NCBI GenBank assembly: GCA_033026295.1 | Contig: CM065185.1 | Location: 19,524,001 to 19,588,000 of the forward strand | Source of the DNA: Channa striata | Taxonomy: Eukaryota; Chordata; Actinopteri; Anabantiformes; Channidae | Direction of reading: 5' to 3' | Length of the DNA: 64,000 bases | In this document: piece by piece, positions 1-12,300 of the stretch | Position numbering within the stretch: position 1 is the stretch's first letter | Layout of the letters: the number at the start of each line of letters is the position of its first letter | Translations under genes and position numbers: made by a program | Notes under the pieces: model-generated | What the model saw: the letters and a program-made list of their open reading frames with translations, nothing else | Told to the model about the DNA's origin: nothing | Database searches by the model: none

Positions 1-340
1 TGTCCGGCGGCTTCACGACAATCGTCCGCGCACTTCGCTGCGGCTCCGCCGAAAATGCGGCAGCTGCGCCGCGACTTACCCGAGTTTGACGTAGCAGCGT
101 CGTCACTGATGACAGGCCGGCCGGACCCACGTAGCTCCCACGTCAGCGCTGATGCTGCTGTGGCGAAAATGTCGAGCGGCGCGTCGCTTTCACGTCCAAG
201 AGCGTGAGGGCGGAGCGAGAGGAGTCGCGCTCGTGCACTTCCGGGTTCGCCTGGCGCGCGGCCGGATCATCGCAGCAAAATTCACATTCACCCGAAAGTC
301 AAAGTTTTCAGCTACGTTAGGCCAAAATTCCAAACGCTAA
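1..340 (-). promoter_or_regulatory. CpG-rich promoter-like island at window edge, candidate divergent first exon
   Basis: This block is very GC- and CpG-rich compared with the AT-rich DNA after about position 340. It contains an ETS-type core (acttccgg, 237-244) and two CRE-like cores (tgacgta at 87-93; cacgtca at 139-145), all common in housekeeping CpG-island promoters. Read on the minus strand there is a consensus splice donor, GTAAGT at 79-74 after CTCGG, so a non-coding first exon covering roughly 250-80 of a gene running leftwards out of the window is plausible. No minus-strand ATG is seen in that stretch. The 62-codon plus-strand frame at 152-340 has no recognisable content. The neighbouring gene cannot be named from this window. 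Confidence 0.5.
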
Positions 341-546
341 AAATGCAGTTATAAGAATAATATTAAACTTAGCTGCGTCACGTGTTCTTATCAGAAAAAT
401 TATTTCAGCGTTGAACTTGATTAATTCGGATTGAAATTTAAAGCTTCCAGTTAAAATGCTCAAATAAACAAACAATAAACAGGTCAAAAAGTACAATATG
501 AGTAAGGCAAACACAAATATTCACGTATATACTTATAATATATATC

Positions 547-868
547 TACACACCAATCATGCATAACATTATGACCACCTGCAATTCCAAAACTGTCAGA
601 AAGGTGATAAATCCACTCAGTGTTTATTAGTGGGGTCACAGTGGGAGGTGGAATTGTACCGGAGTCCATTATAAGAAGAAGTGCTTCTAATGTTTTTAAT
701 CTTTCACTCTTTTTAAATGAGTTTGAATTACCACCTTTCTGACCGTTTCGACCTAAAAATTGACAAATTATAACCTGGTAAAAGTAGAATTCATGGCAGA
801 GCTGCTGTTTTGGATTGTATTAAATTGCACATGTGGTAATAATGTTATGTCTGATCAGTGTATTTATA
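547..868. mobile_element. Non-autonomous Tc1/mariner-type MITE
   Basis: The left end (about 548-580, core cataacattatgaccac) and the right end (about 833-866, core gtggtaataatgttatg) are imperfect inverted repeats of each other. Both match my recollection of the fish Tc1 terminal motif ending in ataatgttatg plus tgatcggtgta. The flanks are TA-rich, as expected for TA-target elements. The roughly 250-bp interior has no transposase frame, so this is an internally deleted copy. The exact ends are uncertain by several bases. Confidence 0.75.
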
Positions 869-3195
869 AAATAATAGTAGTGCACCCTTATGGTGAGACA
901 ATAAACCAAGTTAACTGAGTATAACATTGTACTATGATGACAGTGATAGAGGTCAGGCTTGTTCAGGAGGGGAACAAAGCCAGTGAAGCACAGAACGACA
1001 CAGTCTGCAGCTTCGAGCCTTTTGGTACTGAGAGGAGGTGAACATAAATTTACATTTCAATAAATTACTGTTTTATAACGTGCCTTTATAAAAGTAAAGG
1101 TCAGAAAGTTCAGCCATTTGAGTTATTTTGCCATCTACTGGCTGAAAAATAAAACAGCAGCTTGAAGGGCAGACATGCTTTTTGTAAAAATGACTACCAG
1201 TAAGTCCAGTAGAGCCGGTTAAAATCTTTGTGCTGCTAATATTACAATGAGTTTATGCTTGTGCTGACTGGAAGAGTAAGACTTTTCCAAGTGAAACAAA
1301 TGAAACCAAATGCAGGTGCGCTGAAGTGTGTGGTGATTGTACTCCCACTTACTCGGTGCTTTGAGAGAGAATCCATGACCTAACACGGCAAAGTCAGTAA
1401 AGGCTTTCACAAGCAATGTCCTCTTACTCTATTTCTAACACAATGCTGTGCAATAAAGATTGTATAATGTTTTATTTTCTAGCAATTACAAAAACACTTT
1501 CAGCGTGACTTTGGTAGTGAGACAGGACTCTCCACTAAACCATGTTCAGTCATAGTGTGTGCAGTAATTGTGCATTAAGGGCACAACATGAGGAGTTTAG
1601 AAATAATGTTCCCCGCAAACATGAAGCAGCACTGGTCCACAGAAAGGGACAGGGAGACGAAAATAGCCAAGTAAAATCTAAGTCACGTACTGAGTCTTAC
1701 TTAAGTAGACATATCAGTGGGTACTTTTACTCGAGAACACGTCATGCTCCAGTGACTGTGAATACTCCTAATAGGACTACAGACTTCTGCGTGTTCTTAT
1801 TTTCGCCTATGTCATGTTTTCTGTGTGTGATTTCCTGATTTCATTCTAATACAAAAGTGCATGCAGTACTGTGGGTAGACTGTTCTGTACTCGTTCTGAA
1901 TTTCTTTATTTAGATCCAAGCCTGGCTGAATTCAAAGCCACCATCTGTTCTCCTGCATGCCAGGAGAGGTCGTACTGTTCAGACGCTGTCCCTGCTCCCG
2001 TTATCTCTGCTCCTCCCCCTGTAATCTTTGACAGTGTGACAGTAAAACACATCTGTGTATTTTATTCATAGTAAGTGGATACAACTGAAATTGACACACT
2101 GCTCCAGAATAATGAGGAAAAAAACACTGTCTCATTCTCTACATTTCAGAATGAATATTTTACACATAATTTGTTGTCTAAAAGCAAATTTCCAGTTAAA
2201 ATCTGAATTTTTAATTTTTTTTCTTCTGGATTTGTATTGAATGTGAAAATTTTTATAGTTGTTGTGTTCATATTTCTACTTTTTTTGTATTGCAATTATT
2301 GCCTATTATTCTGACCTGTGCTCCTCATCCGCTGCTGGTCCCCCACCGTACCTCCACTTCCTCCTTCGTCTTCCATCTCCTTGGCCTGCCCTGTGGTCAG
2401 TGGATGGAGGATCCAGATGGTCGAGTGTACAGCAGCAGAAGGGAGACCCTCAGGGGGCCACAAAGGCCTGACAACAGGGAGCCACATATGACCCAGGCCA
2501 GACAGCTCTTTAGCACAAAATTAGCCCGGGATGAACGTGTAACACAATTACATGCTGTTAAAACCATCAAAGAGCTATCTGGGTGTCCGTTGTGGCCTTG
2601 CGGCTTAATTGCTCTAATTCATACAATTTCACAGCCTCTTTAAGGGAAACAGATAGTGAATGACCTCTAGTGCCCATAATTATGACCTGCATAATAATTC
2701 AAAGCAGAAGTTATGAGGATGTACTGATGATAAAAAGGTCAGCATCAAAATGTCTGCTGTAATTGTCACTCCCCAGAGGCTGTAGATTACATGTGCAGAA
2801 AAGGAGGTAATAAATAAAAGCCATAAATGATGGACACTGTTTTATGCATAACTCACAATAATGAGTAAAAAAGGTGTTTGTTATTAATGTGACAAATGCA
2901 GAGTTATAAATGAGTTACTGTCTAGTATTTGAGTAAGTGCTGCCGGACAAATTCATGTTTGAGTGATTGCAGTGACTGTCTGCTGTGAACCACAAGATGT
3001 CAGCACTGATTCAAACACAGTCATGTTTCACAGGTGGGAATTTCTGACACTACATGATATGTTAATTAGCTGGTGAGTATGTTAGGACTTATGAAACAAG
3101 TGCTGCAAGATATACAGCAAAATCTGTGCAGATGTATCTCAACGTCTTCTTCTCATTGTCATGGATCCTAATCCTTTATCATTCCTTTTTTAGTA

Positions 3196-3228
3196 GTATA
3201 TATATATATATATATATTTTTTTTTTTT
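3196..3228. repeat. (TA)n followed by poly-T
   Basis: About 22 bp of alternating TA runs straight into about 12 T. This is a simple repeat with no evident function. Confidence 0.9.
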
Positions 3229-4070
3229 GATTTTACGAAGTGATTTCCTAACTTTCATGAAGTGACATTCACTGAACTTCCTCTCTGAGCAACAGTGCAA
3301 ATAAAAGTGACAAAATAAGTTCCTACTCCTGACATTATTGCAGCCTACACACACCTGTGATGATATAGAGCATAAGTGCCACCATGGAAAAAGTAAGTAC
3401 TCTTAAAGATATTATGCAGTTTTCATGTCATCTGCATATTTCAGATTGTTGACAGTATTATCTACTAACCCACCCTAACAGTCTGATGGGGATTTGACGT
3501 GAACTAGAAAGTACAAAATGTAAATATACCTCTGTCATTCTTAGAGTTCCTCTGTACTTGTGTATTCCTAATGTTAGTATCTCATTAACAGTTATATTGC
3601 GTGTTAAAGATGAGGGCACTGTGGTCAACCTCTGGTCAAATTATGAAAAAAGACAGGATGTAAATCACTTCTACTATTCATTGTATTCAGTGTATAATAA
3701 ATTCTGCATCGCATGTTTTGGATTTTTCAATCCTAGACATAAAACACAGTAGTTTCAAATGTGAAAAATGACTCAACCTCTACTTAGTATCTTTTTGGGA
3801 CAACCATCGCCGATGACTGATGTTTACATGTCATAAATTTAAAGTCTACTAAAGTATAATAATAATAATAACAATACTTTATTTATACTAGAAAGATAAA
3901 TATGTGCAATATGCATTTTTTTATTATTTATTAAAAAAAGTCTGATGGCTGCTGGCAGGAAGGACGTCCTGCTGCGTTCAGTCCTGCATTGTGGTGGTTT
4001 GAGTCTCTGGCTGAAAGTGCTCTGCCAGAACACCTTCAGGTCTTGCGGTGGGTCAGAGTCATTGCTCAGC

Positions 4071-4747
4071 AGTGTTGTAGTCAAGACCACTTAACTGAGA
4101 CCAAGACCGTAGTATCGAGACCCAGACCAAAGCCAAGGGAGGCTCATGGTAAGTCATACGCCCGCACGGTGGCTGGACGACGGTACAGAGACACTGATTC
4201 TACCAGCAAAGCAGCAGGCAAAATGGGACACAGAATGGCAGAGCTCAGATCCTGTGGGGCGTCCAGATACACACTGACAAACTGGTACTCGCCAACCAAC
4301 CCGACATTGTTGCACACAAACAGAAGACAAGGCTGCAGCAGTGGGTGTAGCAATTCCAAGCAACAGGAACGTCAGGAAGAAAAAAACATGAGAAGCTTGA
4401 GAAATACCAGGGGTTGAAAGAAGAGTTAGAAAGGATGTGGAAGCTGAAAGCAAAAGTGATACCTGTGGTGATAGAAGCACTGGGGGCTGTGACCCCCAAA
4501 CTGGGACAGGGGCTCCAGCAGATTCCAGAAACAACATCTGAGATCTCTGTCCAGAAGAGTGCAGTGCTAGGAACAGCTAAGAGACTGTGCAGGGACCCAA
4601 GCTTGAAGGAAGGAGTACGGCCGCCCTAAAGAAGGGGATTTTTTTTTTTAATAGATAGATAAATTCGATTGGCTTGGTCTTGGAGTCTTGATTTGGTCTA
4701 GGCCTGCCCTGGTCTTGGTCTCAGTTGAGCGTTCTTGAACACAACAG
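4071..4747. mobile_element. Inverted-repeat element with an internal non-LTR retrotransposon remnant
   Basis: The left arm (about 4071-4140) and right arm (about 4668-4747) are imperfect reverse complements. Both are built from variants of caagacca/tgagaccaagacc, and both share the outer tgttgta/tgttgtgttcaagaac ends. Between them, about 4260-4629 encodes a decayed C-terminal piece of a fish non-LTR retrotransposon polyprotein. The residues DKLVLANQPDIV are readable around 4275-4315. After a frameshift, EKYQGLKEELERMW and VPVVI/ALGAVTPKLG-like residues and SVQKSAVLGTAK follow (about 4396-4580). That series is a common C-terminus of fish reverse-transcriptase ORFs. Frameshifts and stops make it a dead fragment. 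The arms look like terminal inverted repeats of a DNA element that carries, or was invaded by, the LINE piece. The 3940-4070 flank also looks repeat-derived. Confidence 0.7.
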
Positions 4748-5501
4748 CTTTGCCAAGTTTACAGAGCTGGAACTTTAAAACACAGACAATCAGCAAAATT
4801 AACTAAAGTGATCCACTTTATCATTTCTTCTATTCTCCATACCACCTGTGCAGTTGCACAAACCCCCATGTGCTAATATCCGCTAACGTTGAGGCTGCTT
4901 CATCGGTTGGGACAGCTGCGGAGGCCGTGGCCTGCTGGTGCTCCAGCTGTGCCCAGACTTAAAACTGGCACTCAGCAGGAGCAGAGCAGTCCCATTTAAC
5001 CAGTGCCCATGGAAACCACACACACACTTCCCACATACTTGAAATTCTGGCTTTGCTCTCTTTTCTTGTTCCCACTAAACCTTTTGCTGCAGGCCTCCTG
5101 GAACCCAAACTGTCGAGTCCGGGACAGAAGTGACACGCATCACACGCACACGTTTAACCCTTTGTGTGACTGCTGGTATTCCTACCTGCGCGCCAAAAAT
5201 GAGCCAGCCTGACCACAGCGGGGGCAGAGCAACCGGCTTTTCCCTGCTACAATGATGCCTTCAAAAGCCGCTCGTAAAAGTCACTATCGACCTGTAGAAC
5301 GCCACATGCGATCAATTACACACACGCAGATCTTGGAACTACTCATAAAGATCTCTTTTAATGACGTGTTTATTTTAAAAATTATCATTAGTTTATCAAC
5401 GTTAACTTACTAGTTTTCATCTTAAAAAACAACCTGTTGCTGGTTTAAGCTGGACGCTCAAATGCGATCCCGTCGTTCCCAACGGGCCCTGAAGGCAACA
5501 C

Positions 5502-5789
5502 ATGACCGTGCATGAGCTCAGCAGGGACACGGACGGAGACAGGGATCGCGAGAGGGAAGGAAGGAAGGACGGGGACAAGCTAAACAGGTGGTCCGAAAAC
5601 GCTCAGCGCAATGTCGTCCGGCGGGGACAAGCGGAGAGACCTGTAGACGTCGCCTCCAGTCCCGGGCGAAGGAATAGCAGGACGAACGCAAACCCATGCT
5701 CCGTCTTTGCGTCCACACGGAGTCCTCCTCAGCCTCCTGCGCTCGCTTTGACGCCGAATCTCGGCGAGAGCTCGGATACTAAACCATGA
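5502..5789 (+). other. Upstream ORF overlapping the pard3 start codon
   Basis: An ATG at 5502 opens a 95-codon frame whose stop TGA (5787-5789) overlaps the pard3 ATG (5786-5788) as ATGA. The frame is rich in R, D, S and P because of the GC-rich leader, and it has no recognisable domain. If transcription starts upstream of 5502, ribosomes initiating here would pass over the main start, so the frame would be expected to lower pard3 translation. Whether it lies in the mRNA is not known. Confidence 0.35.
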
Positions 5790-5905
5790 AAGTCACGGTG
5801 TGCTTCGGCAGGACGCGGGTGGTGGTTCCGTGCGGGGACGGGAACATTAAGGTCCACACGCTCATCCAGCAGGCTGTCATGAGATACAAGAAGGCTATCG
5901 CCAAG
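5786..5905 (+). CDS. pard3: pard3 coding exon 1 (Par-3 N-terminal domain, residues 1-40)
   Basis: This encodes the amino-terminus of Par-3, the multi-PDZ scaffold of the apical PAR3-PAR6-aPKC polarity complex. The 40 residues begin MKVTVCFGRTRVVVPCGDG and end RYKKAIAK. From memory this matches vertebrate PARD3 much better than PARD3B, which diverges after FGRT. The start is secure: an in-frame TAA lies two codons upstream (5780-5782) and the -3 base is A. The exon ends at a codon boundary with donor GTAAGT at 5906. It forms the first half of the N-terminal CR1 domain, a PB1-like module through which Par-3 self-associates. Teleosts carry duplicate pard3 genes and I cannot tell which paralogue this is. 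The partner exon is at 38752. Confidence 0.95.
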
Positions 5906-6320
5906 GTAAGTGGCGGCTTTTGTTTTCCTGGAAACGACGTTGCTCGGCGGGCGCTCTCAACATGGCGCAAACTTGGAACCGACGCACCGAGCGGGGACCG
6001 CGGGGCCACTCTGCGCCTTCGCACGCGGCTTTTCGCACAGTTTGTCCAGTTTGCGAGCGGCCGGACGCTGCGTGCGCCGATTATTCACCGTGTGTCGCCA
6101 CCGGGAGAGCGAGCCTCACCGCCATTGTGCTGCCCGTGTTTGTAAACCCGCAAAACTTCCTGTGGGATTCGAACTGTGGCCCCCGAACCAAAAAAGTAGT
6201 CCGCCGCGGGCTCCTAACGCAGACACGAGTTGACTCGATGCCTCCCGAAGTTGCCAGCAGAGATTAGCCGACTAGCACGTTAGCCAGTCCCAGCAGCTCA
6301 GCCCGCAGTCTGTTCGTGTG

Positions 6321-9300
6321 TTTTTAATGGGGGGAACATGAAAAGTGCTTCTGTTTTTAACTTTTATTGAGCTCGTGGTGGCTCAGCTGGAACGTCTGAA
6401 GCCAAGCGATGGGAGTTGGGGTTAAGAAGTGACGCTTCCCGTAGGAAAAGGGGAGAGCACGAACACAGTCACCTTTATCAAAGAGTCAGTGATTAGGTAG
6501 CAGCGCTCGGATGCGGGGCGGCCTGGCCCTGCAGGACAGGGAGGGAAGAGCAGTGGGACTGGAGGAGGCTCGGACCTGATGCTTCAAGCAGACCTGTGTG
6601 ATGTAAAGTCACGGTAAATGTAGCCCAGTGATGGATGGAAAGGTGTAAAAGGTTTTGTGTGAGGCAGCTCCTCCTCAGTAGTGAATGCTTTGACCCTCCG
6701 TGTGCTGACTTTACTGCAGCCGCTTTGTCTTGCAGTGATAGTGACCCAGAAGTCTTGCACTATGCTCCTCTCCTTTTAATAATTCAGTGTGAGCAGACGG
6801 AGGAAGCAGCCGAGAGCCTGTAATGGCAAACTTTCCCCACCTTCCCCGAGACACCAAGTCTTTGACTTGCAAACCTAAGTTGAGATTTTGTTGCTCTTGA
6901 AATTACGTCTACACATTTTATTTTAACTGGACTGTAATTTGACATTTTCACTTTAAATTTAAATTTCAGACGTCCTGCAGTGCACAAGAACGTACAATTA
7001 ACAAAAATAGCAAATTGGATTTGTAAAAGGTTTGAAATATTCCGGCTGATAAAAATGACCCACACTTACAAATTGGAGATTGTAACTCAAACCCTTTTCC
7101 ACCCTTTATATATTAGCAGATTTTGAAGATGTTGACTGACACCTGATGTGAATCCGTTTCATGGTAGATGCAGTGGAATGGGGTTGGATAATCATGCATT
7201 TGATATTGTGCTGGCGTTCTTATTTTTTCAAGTGTGTCTTAAGACGACAGTCAGGTGCTGTAACCTGTTATCCTGCGCCGTCTATATTTCACTGCTGAGT
7301 TGGAGTAGGACAGAATAAAAAGGGGTAATTTCGAAGCTACAAATTAAAAATACTGCGGCTTTGAAGGCTCATCACTAACTTTTACAAACTTTCATGGTTG
7401 AACCCTTTTGTCATCTTCAGATAAACTTTTTAGGATGTTTTTACACACCGTGGATTTTGTCCAAGATTTCAAACACGTTTTGTACTGCGTTACCAACTGA
7501 AGTCATTATCACACCTGGGGGGGAGCTTTCTAGGTTATTATCATAATTTAGCATCAGTCTGCTGTTTATTGCAGAGAATAAATTGGGTATTCAACCAAGC
7601 TTCTTGTAAACTTGTAACCCACAACAGAACAAACTGCGCCCTCGTTTTATCATTTCATATTTGCGTTCATTGCTCCAGTCCCACCCAGCTCATACGTTTC
7701 ATCTGACCAGCACATTTTTATGTTTCACGTCAAGCGGGAGGGTCAGGAAACATTTTTGGATGTTGTGTTGAAGATCACAGCTTTTTTTTTTTTTTTGGTC
7801 AGCAGTCCTTAATAAGAGGCCCAAGTTTACTTTGGGTGTTTTCTCCTTCTTCAGTGTTTGTATGGACCTTCTTGTGACTTCCCCTGTCATTAGAGAGGAA
7901 TGTTTCCTGCAGAAGAGAAAAAGCACTCCACTTCTGAGGGCAGAAAGCCATATCATAACTGTGGGATTAGAAAGATGAGGACACCAGAGAGAGTGCTCAG
8001 ATGCTGGTTGGGCAAAAACCAGAGAGGGAATCATTTTCCGAGCTTCAAAATCTCTGATTATCTGGAAAAGTGTCAAGATTATCCTCTGCTGCTCTTTTTT
8101 TCCCTTCCACGGATCATAGGCTCCATTCTCACTAATGCTCACCCATTTGCGTAAGTGTGGCAAGCATTTAAATTGTCACCCTTAACTGGAAAACTGGCTG
8201 TTGATTTTATTCTCCGCTGGCACGTCAGAAGATCCACGAGCCTTTAGCTTGTAATGCTCTGCAGCATTCTGGGGGTAAACCAGATGTGTGTGGACTGTCC
8301 TATTCACACCAGCACGTGGCAGGTTTCCATTTACAGTGTCACACTGCTGGAGTTTCCTCCGGAGATGTCTGGTCTTTTGTGTGCGTGCCTGACTGTTGAG
8401 CGGGATGGACTGAACGTGACTCCGAAGGGACAGACGATAGGAGGAGGTGTCAGTTGAAAGATGTAGTTGAAGTTGTAGTTTTTATTTTCTACACTTCTTT
8501 CTACAACTCTCTGATGGCTGCAGCCAATGATGATCTCCTTACTTATAAAACCAAGAAAAAACATGAAATTCTGATAACAACTTGCAGTTTTGACATCTAT
8601 TAAATGGGTGGGCCTCACAAAGAAAACAATTTGAAAGTAAAGTATTGGTAAGTAAAAATGTAATAAGAATCTTTTATTGTGGATGGAGCTCAGTAGTAAA
8701 TCAAATTTTAGCTGGACTGACTCAAATCTGTCATTGTGCTTTTAATCAGTTCTGATGCAAGATATTATGCAATTCATTAGACAAATGGTTGGTTGGTTTT
8801 TAATTAGTGCGCAGTGGCCTTTGATGGGGGAGATGCACAGTCCTGCTTGCTATGGGAGTTAACTGCTGCTAATACATTCATGTTCTAACTCATGAACAGA
8901 AATGTGCCACATGTTCAAAGGTAAAACTCCAACTTTTGAAGTTGGTCCTCTTTTATTCAAACATCACATAATTGTATGCATGAAAGGGACGGTAAAGTCG
9001 GTATGATAATGAAGAAGGATCATGTGCCCAAGAGAGCCCGGAATGTCACTGCCTTAGTGGGACTTGTTGTTCACACTTGCATTAAACGTGTGGTTTATCG
9101 AGGGTGTTTTCACATTGGGTCAGATTCACCTTGTCCACCTCACCTCTAAACCACTTCTGCTGTAAAAAGTCATCAGAGATTGTTCGTATCTTGATGTTCA
9201 TTGAAGTTATCAGGAAACCTTATTTGTGCCTGTTTTGATGTGAACACGAACAATGGGGGAGCGTGTAACAAAGAAGTGAATTTAAATAAGACATAGACAT

Positions 9301-12300
9301 AATTGTATGTTTTCTTTTTTGTCCAGGCAAGTAAAATACTTTAAAGGTTTTGAATAAACCATCTTTTTACTGAACATGGCTCCATCACGTAGCCTGTGTT
9401 GATTTGTAAAATTGTTGGTTCGTCAAAAATTAGTGCTACCTGAGATGCAATTCTCTGAAGAACCAGTAGAAAGTTTGAAGGAAACTTATTGAGTTTGTCC
9501 ACAACTACCTGCCTCCATATACTTGCCATTAATGTCCCCGTTGCTGTTCTTTCTTCGGTGATCTCAAATTTAACCTCTTCTGGTGTCGACATGGCTTATG
9601 TTACGTAGAAAAGAAGTTTGTGAGAGGGAAATGTTGTTAGTCGAGGACAATTGGGCCTGAGCTTGCTATTTTGTGGCTAACAGTTTCAATCCCCATAATT
9701 GCATGTATGGGGTTTCTACAGAAAACGTCAGCCTAAAAGGAATTGTGTTGCATCTTGCCGGTCACCTATCCCCAAGCCTTGGCTGTGTTACATGCAGCTG
9801 GATTGTTTTGTTGTTTTAGCAGGAAAAATGTTCTATCTAACGAAGAAAATCTTTGTCGTTGCTGTGCTGATCGGCACAATCTATTATCTATCAAAGTATT
9901 TAAAGCATGGCGCTTTTTTTTTTTTTTTTACATTAACATTGTCACCCAAAAAACGACAATGTGCTTGAAAACGTCTTCTGTGAATTAGCTCACCTGGCAT
10001 GACCAAAAGCGTCAGATTTATCGATCCATTTGGACAGATTTTTAGTTATTTCTCTGTGTAAGATTAATTATACCAGCAGTGTAGGTGCGGTTGATCTACC
10101 TCACATCAAGTCATAAGCCGTGAATAATTTCACTGTTTGTTTGATCCTCATGTCACCGGGCCGCAACACCCAGTCGATCCTGCTTCCAAAATCGGCACAG
10201 TGCAGGATTAAAAGCTTCACCGATGATCCCTGGGCCACTGACTTTGCCCTTGACCAAACTACTGTGAAAAATGTCCTAAACCATGACCTGGCACAGCGTT
10301 TAATTTCCTAAAGGAGTCAGTTACAGACATGATGCAATGACTTGAAGAAAAGTAGCCATGGGAGTATTTCTGGGTTAGAAAATATGGGTGTGACACCTCA
10401 TATACTCCATGACTCAGTGTCCCTCTTACTTCCAAATGGTAGTGTTGTTGAAAATGTAAAAAATGTATCACATCTAACGGGAACAGCTGGGATTTATGTT
10501 TATTTGTAGTCATTTTGCCACTTGAAGAAGGTTGCATTACCATCGCTCCTGCAGTGATTCATTGCAGTGCTGTGCATTTAGCAGTTTTTTCATTTGGAAT
10601 AATGCTGCCTCACTGTTGGGAACTTGCATAAGTGAGCTGTCATCCTTATCAGTGCTTGACATCATGATGTTAATGTGATAATGAAAAACATGACTTTCGT
10701 CATTTGCCAGCCGGTTTTCCCGGGAGCATCGCGAGGATGGCTTGGATTCAGCAGTAGAACAGAGCAGATGTTTGGGCCTGTTAATGCAGAAAGGGAGAGG
10801 GAGGTGTGAAGCAGGAGGCTGTAAAATGCTGATTGCAGAGTTCTCAGGTGGCGGGAGGAGGAGTGTTCTTGTTTTAGAAGCTGAACTTTGCTGTTTGTAA
10901 GAGGTAACAGCTGCATATGAAGAAATTTCCTAACTCATAAGTAAGTGTTATGAAAAAAGCAAAACCAACACATTGACAGACGATGAAACAATATTCCTGC
11001 AAGTGTTACTCGAAATCTGCCATTTTTAAAAAACGTCCTACAGACAGTTGAAATAAAATCTTTAAACAGCTTTTATACTTGCATTGCTTGAGAGTCAAGG
11101 TGGCTTGGACTTGTCTCCTTTGAGTTGAGAACTAATCCTTCACTTGAGGTTTGCTTTAATGAGTTTCGGACTGCCCTCGACTTACTTTAAAGTTGGTGAG
11201 ATTCTCTGAAATGTCTGAAAAGCAAACAAGACAGAATTGTAAGGGTTTTCGTTAACGTGAGACATTGCAAACTGAACTCCTGACCGCAGCCGAGTTAATG
11301 AGCTCCCTGATCGTTATCCGTAATGACACGGAGAGCATAAGGGGTTTATATGGAGGGCTATGAAAACCGATTACTTGCACCCTGGCGTGGTTCCAGTCGG
11401 CTAAACATCGACACCCTAACCATGTGCAACAAAGCCGGCTACATATGCCAGCAGACCCCCGCCCAGCCAGGCCTGAAGACAAAGTAGGCCAGAGATTGAC
11501 TGACAGCAGCCTATTTCTGGATGACGGATGCTTCAAAATTATCACCAGTGCTCGAAGTTCTTTTTACGAGCGCCTGCATCACAGGGTGGTGTTTCGAGGT
11601 CAAGTCCCTTTCTTTCCCCCCTTTTCATTCCAGCTGTAGCGGTCTTCCATAAACAGAGGAAAGTCCTGAATGTAAACTGGTGCAGGGGAAAAAGTTTTTT
11701 TCATGAAATCTGCTCTGCTTGGATGTTTTTGTACTTCTTTGTCAACCAGGTAACTTGACGGAAATTCTCAATGCGTCTTCTCGGACGCGTGTGTGGAAAA
11801 GCACGGTGTGATGCTGAGAAAGCGTGTGTGTTTCAGGCAGAACATTAGCTGCATCAGCAAAAAGATGTAAGACGATTTCACCTATAAATGGAGCATTTTA
11901 GAATTAGGACTACAGTGTTTCCCGAGTAAAGATCCACTTTATCCACTGTAAAAAACACGTGCCACAACACATGTGGCATGAAATGAAAGCACACCAGTCC
12001 ACGTTACTGAAGTTACTGGCAATTTGAGTGATGGCTTACAGAACAGTGTCATTACTTGTGCGAGAACACTGCGTAGTATTCATCTTTGTGCTTTTTTTCG
12101 TTTTAAAACTGTGCTCGTTGACTCGGCTTGCATTTACTCAGGAGTTCTGTGGCTTGAACCACGGTAACATTTAAATAGTTGCAACTGATAGTTATACTAA
12201 GCTGGCCAAGTATAACTGGGTAGTCATCAACTTTCTCCCATAATAAACATGGAGGTTACAGAGCCCTGACATTGTCTCCAGTTGCAGAAAGGAGCAATGT

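Larger units (their letters stand above)
341..5439. other. Intergenic region between the two CpG islands
   Basis: This is AT-rich DNA with no recognisable gene. It holds a Tc1-type MITE (about 547-868), an AT/T tract (3196-3228) and a nested repeat with a LINE remnant (4071-4747). Short frames elsewhere, such as 1542-1838 and 2290-2643, have no protein-like features. I see nothing else. Confidence 0.6.
5440..6320 (+). promoter_or_regulatory. pard3: CpG-rich promoter and 5' region of pard3
   Basis: CpG density and GC content rise sharply from about 5440 and stay high to about 6300, covering the 5' leader, coding exon 1 and the start of intron 1. No TATA box is evident, as expected for a CpG-island promoter. 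The transcription start cannot be fixed from sequence. The high-GC leader also carries an upstream reading frame (5502-5789). Confidence 0.7.

Noticed and set aside
152..340. 62-codon frame in the left CpG island as a gene start
   Set aside because: Arginine-rich by composition, no splice donor on the plus strand nearby, and no recognisable residues.
3989..4629. Two adjacent plus-strand frames as a host gene
   Set aside because: The residues match the C-terminus of fish non-LTR retrotransposon polyproteins, broken by a frameshift. Minus-strand frames over it are shadows.
1..5439. Assignment of the left neighbour to cul2, which flanks PARD3 in human
   Set aside because: The candidate donor and island point leftwards, opposite to what tandem human orientation would give, and no cullin coding sequence is present.
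5910..6267. Several 100-120 codon frames just after pard3 exon 1
   Set aside because: They are explained by the GC-rich CpG island, where stop codons are rare. They lie past a strong splice donor and have no domain content.
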